64,000 nt of DNA from Atherinomorus stipes (lineage: Eukaryota; Chordata; Actinopteri; Atheriniformes; Atherinidae), in assembly GCA_023101725.1 (NCBI GenBank), contig JALJCO010007151.1, positions 40,368 through 104,367 on the forward strand, in the 5' to 3' direction. The notes under the pieces were generated by a model. The model searched no databases, was not told the DNA's origin, and saw nothing but the letters and a program-made list of their open reading frames with translations. Of this stretch, positions 42,063 through 54,639 are shown piece by piece; position 1 is the first letter of the stretch, and the number at the start of each line of letters is the position of its first letter. Made by a program: the position numbers and the translations under genes.

Positions 42063-44033
42063 AGTCCTTCAACAGCTCGCAGTCCGCAGAATCCTCGGCT
42101 GTGGAGGCGACAGTTCAGGGTGCGAAGACTGCACACCGCTTAAAAACCGGGGTCTAGTAGTTCAAAAGTCCTGTTCGAGCGCCATGTCTAAGACTCTGCA
42201 AGGATGCAAAAGCTGAAAAGCTACATCTTAAACTCTCCCCGCCTCAGTTAGTATGTTAAATGCTAAAGTTCATAATAGCACTATTACAAAAAAGACTTAA
42301 CAAGTATGTCTCATTTGGAAGGTTGTTTCCCCCTCCCCAGAGAAGTCTCTTTTAAAAAGAATATGGCAGCATGGCTGGTTGCCTGGGATTTACCCAGGTG
42401 TGGGGCAGAATCCTGGAGTCTTTCTGCATCCAAAAGAATTGCATTTAGAAGGCATGATTGTAAGGTCACTTTAAGAAAACATCTCAATATAAATCTTGCA
42501 GAATCTTGTTAGAATGCACTCTCCGTGAACACTACATCTTCATTCATTTACTCTGGCAGATGTCCAGACACTGTCATTTGTCACATACAAAAACAGGAAA
42601 TATCTGCAAACATGCTCAGAATGTATGTCACACTTTGCTCTGACGTCAACAGAAATACAAACTTGAGCCTGTGGCCTCACTAAGTGTAAATCCTGCTTTT
42701 CATGGTGGCTTGAAATGCTGTTGACTTGCAGTGAAGCTACTCTTCATAGCCGTGAGACTTCTCTAAGTTTGGCTACAAGAAGATGATGTGCATATATTTG
42801 ATTTTCTTACAATGACTGATCCAACTTTGAGCCACAAGACAAGACGGAGAGATCTCTGACTGCTAGTCTGGCTAATCTGCATCAACAGCTGTGCCATGAC
42901 ACCAGGAATTAGTCGTTGCTCATGCAAATAGAGTACATATGCTAATACATGAGCTAATTGCTGGAAGAGGAGGGGGTTGTCTTGTCATTTGGAAGTTAGA
43001 TGGATGGAGACATGTACCCACTTTTCTCTCAGTGGTCTAAAAGGCTCCCTGCAGCCTTCACTGAACATGTGCAATAGACCAAGAACCCATATAACACCAT
43101 TCAGCTTTTATTTCTGCAGATGGCAAACTTGTGGAATCCTTATGTCTGTGCAACTTTAAGCTGTTTGCAGTCTTTCTGAGAGTGCGTACTGGTTATCATT
43201 AATATGTTGACATTTTCTGCTAGTACACAGAATATACCATCATTATAGTAAAACCATTAAGGCAACAGCTTTCATCAGCAGCATGCAACCACATATACAT
43301 ACAGTAGCACGGATCATCGTAATAGCACCATAATCCTTATGTACATACAGGTCCCCACCAACTAACTTCAATAGTTTTAAATTTGCATGACATGTCTTTA
43401 GTAAATCATTCATCTGTGCTGTGGCTGAGCTTCTTTTGCCTTGAACCTGCAAAGCAGCACTTACAGATAGGGATGGGCATGATAGTACTTTACAATCTGC
43501 CAGTCAAAATAATGTATTCAATACTCCTGAACATTCAGACACTTTTGCTAACATGAAACATGCTATTTGTTTTCAGTTACAAGAGTTTTAGGCAACAAAA
43601 TTTGTAATTACAGTCATAGCAGTACTTGAAAGGCTCATCTGACTCTTTCCAATGCAAAACCATAGAAGCTCCACTGCAAGTTCCCATACTTGAGGTCATC
43701 TGGTCTCAAAGGCTGAGTCTTCTCTGGAGGACAGAGGACAAGAAGCTCCCTGACTGCAGCCTGCAGTTCGAGGCGGAGCTCAATCCCAAACCTACCCGAC
43801 ATTGAGCTCTGCCCTGAACTACACACTGCAGTTAGGGGTACTTGCAGAAAACTGGGTCTTATCTTCTTCTTTTGGTCCATGACCATATGTGTAGAATGAA
43901 AAAAAGATGGACCAGTCAATTGAAAGCTTCAAATTTAACCTCAGCTTCTTTTTCACCATCAAATATGCATGAGGTGTACCTTCATAACAGCTAATAAAGC
44001 CTACATCTGTTCACCTTTCACTCCATCCTACGT
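42063..44033. other. No recognised gene
   Basis: Ordinary sequence. A minus-strand frame at 43635-43919 (contains LRPDDLKYGNLQWSFYG) is longer than its neighbours but matches no family I know. Confidence 0.4.
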
Positions 44034-44098
44034 GGCAAGGTACGCAACGAGGGCCTCGCGCAGGATTTGATCCCCAGACTCCCGGGTCCTCAGCCCTC
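44034..44098 (-). mobile_element. tRNA-like SINE fragment
   Basis: TGGCAAGGTACGCAACG followed by the minus-strand box-B-like GGGGATCAAATCC (44063-44075) matches one half-unit of the composite repeats at 47697 and 56405. Only the B-box side is present. It joins a Tc1 fragment at 44099. Confidence 0.6.
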
Positions 44099-44425
44099 TC
44101 TAGCACATCCAAAAGATTCTCAATGGGTTCAGGTCTGAACTCTGTGGTGGCCAATCCATGTGTGAAAATGATGTGTCATGCTCCCTGAACCAGTCTTTCA
44201 CAATTTGAGCCCGATGAATTCTGGCATTGTCACCTTGGAACATGCCCGTGCCATCAGGGAAGAAAAAGCTATTGATGGAATAACCTGCTCATTCAGTATA
44301 TTCAGGTACTCAGCTGACCTCATTCTTTGAGCTCATACTGTTGCTGAACCTGGACCTGAGCAACTGCAGCAACCCCAGATCATAACAATGTCCCCACAGG
44401 CTTGTACAGTAGGTGTGGCATGTCA
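44099..44425 (-). pseudogene. Tc1-like transposase C-terminal fragment
   Basis: Read on the minus strand, the segment corresponds to the catalytic core of a fish Tc1 family distinct from the two others here. In transposase order there are an IWGCC-type block (near 44375), a QGDNAxxHRAQIVK-like block with the second catalytic position near 44230, and [20 protein letters not shown] near 44110-44165, with the Glu in IEN. Both termini and the DNA-binding half are absent. Confidence 0.75.
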
Positions 44426-45529
44426 GTGTGTGCTTCACCTTTAAGATGAATGGTGGGCGTCACTGACATAGCCTACAAAAACTTTAAGTTCCTTACTACC
44501 TCAAGTACCTTAGGAAGTAGTGGAGCATAGAGCCCATTGTTCCTGTACATTCATGGTAAAATATATGTTTCTGTCCTGCTTATTGAACCTATTAGTTGAA
44601 AAGTGCCACTCTAGACTGTGTCTAGACTTTGAGGTTGCATGCTCCATTGTGATGGAATTTTTTCCCTCTTACTAATTTGATAATAAATGTCATTATCTCC
44701 TTATTCAACTAATTTCTTGAGTGAAACCATGACAGTAAAGCGTAGAGACCTTCTCAGCCCTCTGTACTGTATTGTTCTACAGACTACCAGCTGCTCTGCC
44801 GGTGATCCGATCAAAGGACAAACCCTCTTGGCACTGTATTGCTTCCTGGGCTCACATTTCCAGTTAACTAGATCTAATTTGGATTCCTGCCAGAGCATAA
44901 ATAGAGCAGAGGCAGAACTGGAGTTAAAACAAAAGTATATGGTCCTGGCTGGAGCTGAATTGTTTCATTATTTTCTCACTGATACAAATTGAACACAGAT
45001 TTGTCAGATCAATGCACCTCTCATTTATCAAGTTCTCCATCCCAGACCACACAGACAGTGATCCTGTGGAGGCCCTGAGCAGTCCGGCCAGCCACAGAGC
45101 AGCACCGGAGGTCAAGAGTTAAAGTCTTAGCTTTATTCCTGGCAGCAGAGGCGGTGCTGACCGGTAAGAAGGAAACGCCAGTAGGCCAGGCTCCAACCCT
45201 AACCCCTCAGGGAATGGCCGGGTCAAGGACTACATCCAGTCTGGCTCCACTGGACATCGATGAATGACACACAGCTTGTTTGAGGAGATACAGTTCTCTT
45301 TGTGTTACTGTTTGAAAAAAAGATGAGTCAAACTAAAGTATTTGGGCAAACCAAAATGAAAACCGTGGTTTGTTTACCTAAGCTGATCTAACATAAGTGA
45401 GAACAAGTCTGGACAATCCAACCCTATAATTTATGTTTTTCAAAATGTTCTTAAGCTTAGAAGTTGGGCAACTCAGCAATAGCTTCTTTTCCCAATATGA
45501 ATGGCTACTTTGAACTTGTACTGCATATA

Positions 45530-45564
<35 letters not shown>

Positions 45565-46914
45565 TACATATTCCAAATAAGGCATTTAATTTACTTTGCC
45601 ATGATAAAACAGATCAAATCAAGAATTAATCCACAAATGGGACTGTAAAGATTAAAAAGGATTCTCAAATAAATTGTTTTCACTGCACTCATGATAACTT
45701 TAAAAAATAAAACTTAAGTCTTTGGGCACACCAAAATGAAACGGTTACAGGGTTAAAATGACTAAATGTTTTAAATTAAAGGGTAGGGATAATATAACTT
45801 TAGTGTGAGCTGACATGAACATATCTCTTGATCATATACAGTAGATATACACTGTAAATGTCAGTATCCTCCATTTTTGTTAGGTTACCTCTTACTTTTA
45901 CACTATGACAGCAGCTGTAATCAAATTCTTTTTCTATAAAAACACAAATAATAGGTTGGTGGCTTTAAGTCACCAAGTGGAAACCATTTGCTGGGTTTAA
46001 CTTTTGACTGTCACATTTTAAGAAGCACTTCTCGCCTCTGTCAGCTCTGCTATTTGCTGTAATCTTTTCTTTTTAGATTGCAGCATTTTCAGCGTCTGCC
46101 AGTGCAGATTTAGTGTTTCTTAAAGAAATACAAAATTTTCCACTGATGCATTGATTGTAGGGAACCCGTCGCCTCTCTTTACTTATAAATGGTGAACTGT
46201 AGCAATGTTGTGTCCCAATCTGTCCCAGAAGCACTGACGTTTTTCTTCAATCACTCCTCTCTTCTCTGAGGGTGCTGACTTCATTTTCAGGTTCACAAAG
46301 AAAAAGAAATTACTCAGTTTGTTCTTATCTCCATATTCAAAAATGTTTCCAAACACAATTAACATCACCTTACAGGGCTGTTTTGTGACTTGTGTGGCAC
46401 TTTGTAGCTGATATGATTTGCTTTTAAATCAGATTCTGTAAACCATAAGAAATTACAATTTCATGTATGACATGAGGCAGTTTTTTCAAACTGACTTACA
46501 TTAGAACAAAACACATGGTAAGTACTGTCAATCAACTTGTTTTGTGTCTCATTTTGATCATTTTTCTTTTTATTCACCTCTTTTTCCCCCCAATTTGGAT
46601 GATTTGTGGTCACACTGTATTTAGATTTTTCTCCAGTAAGCAACAACCAGTCTCAGATATTGGTTGTATGATCTCAGTTTTGGTACATTTTGTCAATTCT
46701 TCGTCAGGTTCTGTTTCAAATTTATCTTAAATTAATGCCTTAATAAAAACTTAGTATAGTTTTAAATTTAAATGGCTCATTTTGGTGTCTGGTTTTTGTG
46801 TTTCTGATCATTCTTTACATTTTTACATTTTTTTCCTTCAATTATTTTGCCTCTTGCTGTGATGGTTTTGTAAGTGGCAAAAACCACCAACTAAAAGAAA
46901 GCAAAGAAGATCAA
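44426..46914. other. No recognised gene; TA microsatellite
   Basis: AT-rich ordinary sequence. A TA run lies at 45531-45561. Frames at 44687-44992, 46515-46730 and others are unrecognised. Confidence 0.45.
45531..45561. repeat. TA microsatellite
   Basis: Fifteen TA units ending at tgcatac. Confidence 0.95.
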
Positions 46915-47220
46915 TACAAGTTGATCATGATGAGAGCTGGCAGGAGAGATCCTATTCATCCAAATTTAACTTCTCTTTATTTGCTTCCTGTTAAACCCAA
47001 TAACAAAACTTAAAATTATTCCTCTAGGTATAATTTCTGAATTGGTTTGTAAATTGGTCCAACATAGATTATGTAATGGATTAGTTGAAAGTGGGTAATA
47101 ATTGGACCACACTGAATTAGAATGAATTGTAACTTTAACTATGCTATGAGGTGACTTTTTTTTTAACTGTGCTATGAGGTGACTTCGTGATTTTATCTGT
47201 GAAAAGCGCTTTTCCCTTCT
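46915..47220 (+). mobile_element. LINE relic, reverse-transcriptase C-terminus and tail
   Basis: The frame reading RRDPIHPNLTSLYLLPVKP resembles the HITPxLxxLHWLPVK block near the C-terminus of L2/CR1-like LINEs. The tail ends TGTGAAAAGCGCTTTTCCC, near the GTGAAxxGCGCTTTG motif that often closes such elements. An internal duplication tgctatgaggtgact occurs twice around 47139 and 47171. Confidence 0.5.
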
Positions 47221-47244
47221 TTACTATTGAAGAGAGCAGGGAGC

Positions 47245-47580
47245 TGCAGAGCACCGGTCCGTTCACATCAGGTCTCATTCATTTTCAATGACGGGGCTGG
47301 TTTGTTCGCGCGCGCGTCAAAAAAGCTCGAGTTCAATTTTTTCAACTCGAGCGAATAGGCGAAATACGCTCTATTCGCGCGAATAGGACGCCTCATTTGC
47401 GCGAGTAAAATGCCTCATTCCCGCGAGTTAGACACGCGTTTGGGGCTCATCCCGCCGCGAATTTGTGTCAAACCCGCCGCACCTAGCAAAGGCACGTCTA
47501 TTCGCGCCTGTACATTGACTTAACGTGTAATTCATTCGCGCGAATAATTTTATTCGCGTCCGGTGTGAACACGGGGTTAA
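47245..47580. mobile_element. CpG-rich MITE-like element
   Basis: CACCGGTCCGTTCACATCAGG at the left mirrors GTCCGGTGTGAACACGGGG at the right (the GTTCACA core). Inside are many palindromic motifs such as TATTCGCGCGAATA and ctcgagcgaata. The CpG density contrasts sharply with the AT-rich flanks, and unmutated CpG in a methylated vertebrate genome suggests youth or protection. No coding sequence. Confidence 0.6.
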
Positions 47581-47696
47581 CGTTCTGAGAACCAGGACAG
47601 CACTTGCACTTGCGGGACTGCACATTTTTTAGATTGAGGGTTAAGACAGGAATTGAAATTTACCTTTTGTTATGAATCCAGTTTTATCTAAGTCCA

Positions 47697-48130
47697 GTGG
47701 CAAGGTATGCAACAAGGACCCGGGACCCGGGGCAGGATTCGATCCCCAGACTCCCAGGCGAGTCATTTGTGTTTACCAGTCAGCCAAAGGGATATCCCTC
47801 TCACATAGTAGCTAGGGCACATAATCAACTGGAGGCATAGTGACGGGACTCCATACTGTCACATCCCTCTCCTCTTTCCACAAGGACATCTTCATGCTCC
47901 ACACAGGCTACCAATTATGAGTCCACAGGCTTATTTCCAGTACTACATGGATCCTGCCGACAATGCCAAATGTGGGTCATATTGCGTACATAACTGTGTA
48001 TGCAAGGAGGGTCTGGACGGGATTTGATCCCCAGACTCCTGGGTCAGAGTCATGCACACTTACCAGTCAGCCAAGAGAATATCCCTCTGGCCAAGTAGCC
48101 GCATAGTGACAGGACTCCACACTCAAAAAT
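47697..48130 (-). mobile_element. Composite repeat of two tRNA-like SINE units
   Basis: Two tRNA-like half-units (about 47697-47850 and 47990-48125) flank a spacer. In the first, the minus strand has an A-box-like TGGCTGACTGG and, about 40 nt on, a B-box-like GGGATCGAATCC (47735-47746), right for a Pol III promoter. The second has equivalent boxes (GGGGATCAAATCC, TTGGCTGACTGG). The same unit-spacer-unit architecture recurs at 56405-56840. No LINE-derived tail was recognised. Confidence 0.65.
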
Positions 48131-48256
48131 TGCTCATGCAATTGGGTATTTAAAGCCTGGGGATTTGTGGGTGGGGAAATACCCTATTGAAACACATGGT
48201 TTAGTTGTTATGCATCCTGCTCTGGTCATTCACTATTTAATTCTGGACTTTGCTTT

Positions 48257-48487
48257 AATGGGTTCTATGCACAACTCCACTACTTCCTGAACTTTAGCCA
48301 GCTCCCTTTGTCTCCTGTCTTTCATTATTGGACGATTTGATAACTCCAGGTGTGCCTGATTTCAGTAAAAAAATGAGGACAATGGTCAGGCACACCTGGA
48401 TTAATCACTTTCTCCAGTAATGAAAAACAGGAAACAAAGGAGCTGGCCTTAGTTCAGGAAGGAGTGGATTTGTGCATACAGCCCATT
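48257..48487. mobile_element. Palindromic (foldback) MITE
   Basis: Almost the whole 231 bp is an inverted repeat: AATGGGTTCTATGCACAACT and cagctccctttgtctcctgt on the left are matched by their complements ending ...GTGCATACAGCCCATT on the right. The central spacer is about 25 nt. Arms contain ccaggtgtgcctga. No coding sequence. Confidence 0.85.
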
Positions 48488-51400
48488 CAGATTGCTTTGA
48501 ATCTCATTTGGATTTTTCTTGGTTTCCTTAAATAATTTTGTCTCTGTGTCTTCATTCATTCTTGTTATCAATCAGTGTAACATTGTTAAAGAGTCATTTT
48601 CCCACCACTAAATGGATCACATTATGAATCAACTACAAAGGGGTTTTAGGTACATTGTGGATTTGCCAAGGAGGGAATAGTCTGTGACATCACTGTGGTT
48701 TAAGTGAAGGGGGGCCTCCATGAAAATGACTAACACAGTTTTTAATAGCTTAACCAGGAATAATCATGTCACCATAAATCCCTCAAGGTAATACGAGCAT
48801 CACACTTCCAAGAATCCACCATAATATAAAGATATTTGAACAAAATAAGGTACTGAAAAGTGTTATTTCCTTAAAGCAGGCTAATTAAGGTATTTCATAA
48901 AATGGTTTATACATAATTTGCACTTTTAAAAAAAAACTAAAGTGGAACATATATTTGATTAGAAGTCCTGTCCATATTCAAATGAGTCCATTATACAGTC
49001 TCAGTCATGAACAGCCTTCTGCAAGCTGCAGATTATAATGACTGCTTGCTAAAATTGGGATGTAAATCTCGCTACTGGAGTGCATTTGCGTACACATCGT
49101 CTTTCCTGTCCGTGTGAAGAAATCACGCTTGCAGCTGCACCCTGGGATGGCCCGATCATGTAAATCGCTGAGTGTTTTTAGTATGTACATATTTTAACAT
49201 GTTATTTTATCTGACAGACCAAACATAATGCTGACAAGGCTTCTCCCCTTGGTGTTCTGTAGGCCAAGCTTGATAACATGCAGGCTTTGCTCTGTCAAAG
49301 ATAAACATAAATAAATAATTTCAGTCATTAATATTCATGCCTGACCACGTCTACTTTACACAACATTGTCTAGAGTTTTGCTAATCTGCGTTACACCCCA
49401 CCCCTCTCTTCCAGTCTCCATGTTTTTGGAGTTTTGTCAGCATTCCAGCTGCTCTAGGTGGCAAAAAACACCCACAGAAAAGTTAGCAAAATTTGTCTTT
49501 ATTCTGTTCCTCTGATCTCAGTGGAGCTCTTAGGGGATGGAAAATAGTTTCTGGCTAAACAACACTTGTTTTTGTGCTTTTCACTTCCAGCCTCGGAGAT
49601 TGCTCCATCTGCGCTGGTTGTCAGGTAACTGAGCCGACACATCTGCGGCTGGTTTAGGAGCAGTGCAGCTGTGACCTCTGGTTTGATGTGCAAAAAGAAA
49701 ACATCTAATATGGCATCCGCCATCTGCAGCCATGTGGGGAGGGGAGGCAGAAAATGTGAAAGGGGAGAGAGGCTGGGAGAGTGGGGAGATGGAGAGGGAA
49801 AGAGGCAGAAAGAGACTGAGCATTTGGAAATCCCTGCTATTTGTTCTCCCTGTCACTCGCTGCAATGGGAATGAAAATAGTGCATTTGTTTTGCACTCAT
49901 GCGTTACCGTTCGTTCTTTCTTTTCACTGGAATTGTAGGTTAAACAAGATAAACAAAATCCTCTGGCAGTGTCACTGATACTGACTGACAGTTCCCAGAT
50001 TTGTTTTATTTTACAAGGATATGGAACACCTTCTAATGTGCAGCTGTTAAAGATAAATGGCTTTCAACCATCTGCTGAATCAGCCTCAAATTCCAAGATA
50101 CAACATCTGAGTGACCTAAGACTGCTTTATGCTCCCTTAATAACAATAATCAAAACTATTTTTGATTACTTCAGATTGGAGAGACATTTCTATTATACAT
50201 GTTATTTTATAAGAGGTTGCACTGAGAAGGATTCTTATTATAGCAAATGATCTCCAATGAATACTCAAGACTTACTGTACAGTACATGAGTAAAATGGAT
50301 GCATTTGTTTTGGACTCAGCTGGTGTCTCAGCAGAGACTGACTCTGAGTCATCAGACCTTTGGGCATATTGGGTCCCTGCTGGCTTCCTGTATGTTTACA
50401 AATGTAGCCACTAGAGAGTTGATCTGGGAGGGGGCTGACAGGTGGGCTGATGAGAGTCTCTGTAGCGTTGCCTCTTGCATAGCAATGGGATGTATGTTGG
50501 AAATAGGAACGTGTGATACTGAGTGTCTGCTGTTATGTGTTTCAGGTGGAAGGGGAGGGTGGAGAGTGGATATTAGGGGCCGGAGAAACCAGAAATCCTG
50601 TGGTGCTGGTATCACAGTAGTATTGAATATACACAAGCTTGAAAACAATTATTGTTAGGACATTCCACTGGCTTTCATTCATTGTGGATAACTTTGTCCT
50701 AGGTTTTCTTAATACAACCATAAACAACTTCATGTCTAACTCAAACCTCAATCTATTTACACCTTTCCTATAACCCTAACCACCACTGTTTTAAATAATA
50801 TTTGCTTTTCTATGTCTAGACTTTGGACCTTATGAGTGATTACTGGTCCAATCTACACTGCTTTTATGCTTGAATAGGCTCCTAATGATATGGCAAAAAG
50901 AAGCACACACAAAGTGAATATTAAATATAAACTCATTTGTTATCTCTCCCCAGTGTTGGAAAAGACAGAAAATGTGTTCAGCATCCACATAATCTTTTAA
51001 AAAGTAAAAGACATTTATTCAGATTTTGGGAACTACAGTGAAAGCTCATTAATTGAACCCACAATTTGGAACCTGGGCAAGTTAACAATGGCTAAATTAC
51101 TACTGCAGATGTGCAAAAAGTGATACCTCTATCAACAGCGTAGGTTGGAAACTCCTTATTTTTCAACTCCAAATTAGCTTTAATCACTAATGTGTATGTA
51201 CATAAAAATTGAAGTTGAAGTTAATTTAGTAATTAGTCTTCTTTCAATAGTGATAGTTTAAGCAGCTCAGACTGAAGCTATTAATAATAAATTTAATGTC
51301 GAAAGTTTGAGTTTTGAACTTCTCCTTTGTGACTTTCATGATTCTCTCATATTTATATATCATTAAATAGAGTAACTGTAGTTTGAGGATTTCAAAGTGC

Positions 51401-52868
51401 TGTCATTCTTTACAATCAATTTTCCTTAAACTAATAAGTTAATGAAGTTAATTTTCAGCAGATATAAACCTAACCTGCTTGATCTCCCATGACAGGTTAT
51501 TGCAGAGGAGGGAAGCACAATCTCCAAAGGCTCTGTCAACTTGGTTTAAAGATCTGAAGATGCTAGCATGTCAAAAATAATCATAAAAATTTAAGATAAA
51601 TTTTAAAATGTACATATAAGCATCACAAAGACTAGAGGATGTTTTTATTTATTAAGTTGTCTTGCTGTGGCAGACTAATTGAAATTTAAATTTAGGTTGG
51701 CTGAAACATAAATGGGCTGATTTGAATTATTAATATCTATATTTTAAAAAAAATAATTAAAGAAAAATAAATATTTAAGAAGTCATTTGTAGGTAGAAAG
51801 TGTGTCATTTTTGATCTAGCTATGGATGCAGGAAATAATATTCACACATAAGTTATACATAGTAAAGGGAAGATAAAAAGACTATTTTTAGTTTAGGCCT
51901 ACTTGGAAGACAAGAAAAGTAAATGGAAAAATGCTTTACTGGTGGAATTTGGACCTATGATACCAGCTTTTGGTTGACTTGAGTATGTAATAGTTGTAAA
52001 ACACAACAGTGCTTTACTAATTTATGTTAGTGGACTTTGCTCTCAAAGTTCAAGATTAATTCTGACCACACAGTAAGTAGAAAAGGGTGTGCATTAATAT
52101 GTTATGAGCCTGTTTCTGATCATATTTTCTGTGAATTTTGGAACTGAATAAGGTATTGTTTGTAAATGATAAATGTGAAGCAAGAGTATTTTTTCATACA
52201 GTATTAGACCATCTTTCTTGTCGGCAGTGCTCCCAAGAGAAGCCACTAGATTTCAGTGATTCCTACCCTGTACACATGTGCAACTAAATCAACTGCATTA
52301 AGACAATGAATACTATGAGAAAATAATTCGAATTTCTATCATTAGCTCTACCCCTAGCCCTTTCCCTTGGCCCAGGGACTGAATTATCTCATAAGAAATG
52401 GGAAAACCCTTCAAAATCCTGACCATTTGGATTATTTTCTGTTTTGGGCAATAAAAAAACATAAAAATGAAGGGAAAAGAAGATAACCTTCAACTTATGC
52501 TTAATGTTAACGTTACATGCTACAGACATAAGCAGATGCAAATATACGTAATGAAACAAGTGATTTTTTTCACATTTGTAATTAAACTGTGTTCAATACA
52601 TTAAAGCAAATCCTAAGATAGCTATTTTCAGTAGTTTATTTATATGAAACATCATACAAAGTGCTTTTTATTGCCGTTGCCATTTCCTCGCCATTTTAAC
52701 CTGGCCTGGATGAAATTGTGGTAATATCACATACTGCTCATTTTTTAGTATACCCCTGGAAGATCTCTGCTTCGAGGGCCTGATAGCCCTACCACTTCCC
52801 CTTCCCCTAGGTCTTAACCAGACCAGACACCACTACCACTTTTCATGAACAATGCAAACAAAGGTTAG
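48488..52868. other. No recognised gene
   Basis: Longest plain stretch in the window. AT-rich, no transposon termini that I could pair, no splice-supported exon. Frames such as 49969-50250 and 50299-50658 carry no known motif. It could hold regulatory or intronic DNA of a gene outside the window. Confidence 0.45.
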
Positions 52869-53020
52869 TGTGGTGGGCAGCTGCGGCTTGATCTCAGTGT
52901 CGCCACAGTCGACGTCACTGCTCTGAGAAAAGTCAGCGACATAAGGCCACACGGTCAAGTATAAAGAGAGCCATGACTGGACAGTCATGGTCCAAGTACT
53001 GTATTTCCAGGACATGAACA
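52869..53020 (+). repeat. 5' LTR, left part missing
   Basis: About 152 bp align with the last 153 bp of the 3' LTR (56117-56269): tgtggtg-gcagctgc, gccacag, cactgctctgaga, gtcagcga, ggccac/gacgccac, tggtccaagta and the end. The first about 175 bp of the LTR is absent, so the element was truncated or recombined on this side. No primer-binding site is evident downstream. Confidence 0.75.
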
Positions 53021-53239
53021 TTACGAGGATGGAGCATCCGTTCTCACCTCTACCTCTGTTCCTCGCCCCTGTCTGGTGAGCCTGCAATCCCGTGGTCCAG
53101 CTGGTATGAATCCTTCCAGACGTTTGTAGCAGTGCTTGGCCTAGCCTATGCTACAGAAAAAATGAAGGAAGGCCATGTTAATCCACAGCCTCGGCACTGA
53201 GGACAGCGCATCTTCCACACACTTGGCTCAGCACAGACG

Positions 53240-53830
53240 TATGCAGTGTGTCACTTGGACACTTCGCTGCTCCTCAGAGCGTTATGGTCCGTCATATCGT
53301 CTTCCGCCAACGCCATCAACAGCTCGGTGAGTTTGTCCGCCATTACGTCTCGGATCTCCGCTGTTTGGCTAGCCTTGCAAGTTCAGCGCTCTGGAGGAGG
53401 AGATGATCAGAGACCAATTGGCAGAGCACACAACCAACCGGAAGCTGCGGGAGAAACTGTCTGTTCACCAGACTGCCTCCCCTCACGAAAGTGGTAGACA
53501 TGGCTTTCCAGCTGGGAACTGGCATGCCCTGCTATCAGCCCAGGTAACTGGCACCCGGCCCGGCCTCGCCCCCGTTCGGCCTTGTTGAGACACAGACCGT
53601 GGACATGGCTGTCCCGCCCCACCTTGAGTCAGGACGACCACAGGGTGAATGTCGCAGGCCTGCAAGGCGCCACTACTCGCCGTCCATGTGGAAACTGTAG
53701 ATCTCCCTCTCTCACCACACATGCGTCCCAGCCTGCCCAGCTACAGGCCAGAAAAGTGCTAGCATTGTGGTAAACTTAACCATTTCCCCAGGGTGTGCCG
53801 CTCCGTGCCAGCGCCCAAACATGAGACCCC
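53240..53830 (+). pseudogene. Gypsy gag and zinc-knuckle remnant
   Basis: Broken frames give a capsid-like helical region (around 53360-53480, including RDQLAEHTTNRKLREKL). Near 53753-53805 lies a nucleocapsid zinc knuckle with the Cys-x2-Cys-x4-His-x4-Cys spacing, in which a TAG replaces the codon after the first Cys. Gag would package element RNA. Frameshifts lie near 53500 and elsewhere. Confidence 0.7.
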
Positions 53831-54069
53831 ATGCTGCCAGATCATCGAGCCCTACCACCATTCACTCTGTAGGGGCTCCAGTGCAAGACCATTCAAGTGA
53901 TGTACGGTGGAACTAGATGGTGTGTCTTCTTTACCGTTGCTATTGAACACTGCAGCTTCCAGGTCTCTAGATATACCTGGGGATGACTGCCTTTTTACTT
54001 GTGGTTCCTACCACATTACTCTGAAACTCCTGCACCAGTGCATGTCCTCCCTCAAGCAGGATGCACCTT

Positions 54070-54425
54070 GTCCTGGACCCCTGAATGCTCTGCCTAGGTC
54101 TCACCAGCTCAAAGCACAGCTCACTTCCTGTGTCCAGTGCTCGCATCTGACATACAGAGCCCCACGTTTGTAACCTGCGACGCCTCCACCGCTGCTGTGG
54201 GCGCCGCATTCTCCCATCTTCCTGTGGGGTACGGTGTGCCTGGTGGCGTTCGCCTCTTGGTCGCTCACCTCAGCTGAACAGAAGTACTCGGTTGGGGAGA
54301 GGGAAGCGCTGGCCTGCATCTGGGCATGTGAAAGGTGGCATATATATCTGTTACGGATGCATTTAACACTCCCGGATGGACCACCAAGCCCTCACCGCCC
54401 CACTCCCCACAACAGGATCGGGTAA
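54070..54425 (+). pseudogene. Gypsy RNase H region remnant
   Basis: Frames encode the connection region, then an RNase H start with TCDASTAAVGAAFSHLP (catalytic Asp in CDAS), then KYSVGEREALACIWACERW (catalytic Glu in GERE). The frame changes between the two blocks near 54220. Upstream polymerase motifs are absent. Confidence 0.85.
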
Positions 54426-54639
54426 CAGACCCCTGCGCCTTGGTGGTCCGAGCAGCTGCAGGCTCACAACTTCACACACAGTTCACGACTGGGAAGGAGA
54501 ATGGTGGTGGTGGACATCCCTCCAGGAGCCACAACCAGCCCTGCATTGGGACTCTGTTCAGAACCTTCCAGAACCCTGAGCTGGTCCTGACACTGCACAC
54601 GCCCCCTCAAGCAGTCATTTCCTTAGGAAGAGCTTCATA

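Noticed and set aside
43635..43919. 94-codon minus-strand frame with even composition
   Set aside because: Looks more protein-like than neighbours, but I can name no family and see no splice signals or homologous copy in the window.
47450..47625. Cysteine/arginine-rich minus-strand frame in the CpG-rich block
   Set aside because: It lies wholly inside a palindromic MITE-like element; coding appearance is due to GC-rich composition.
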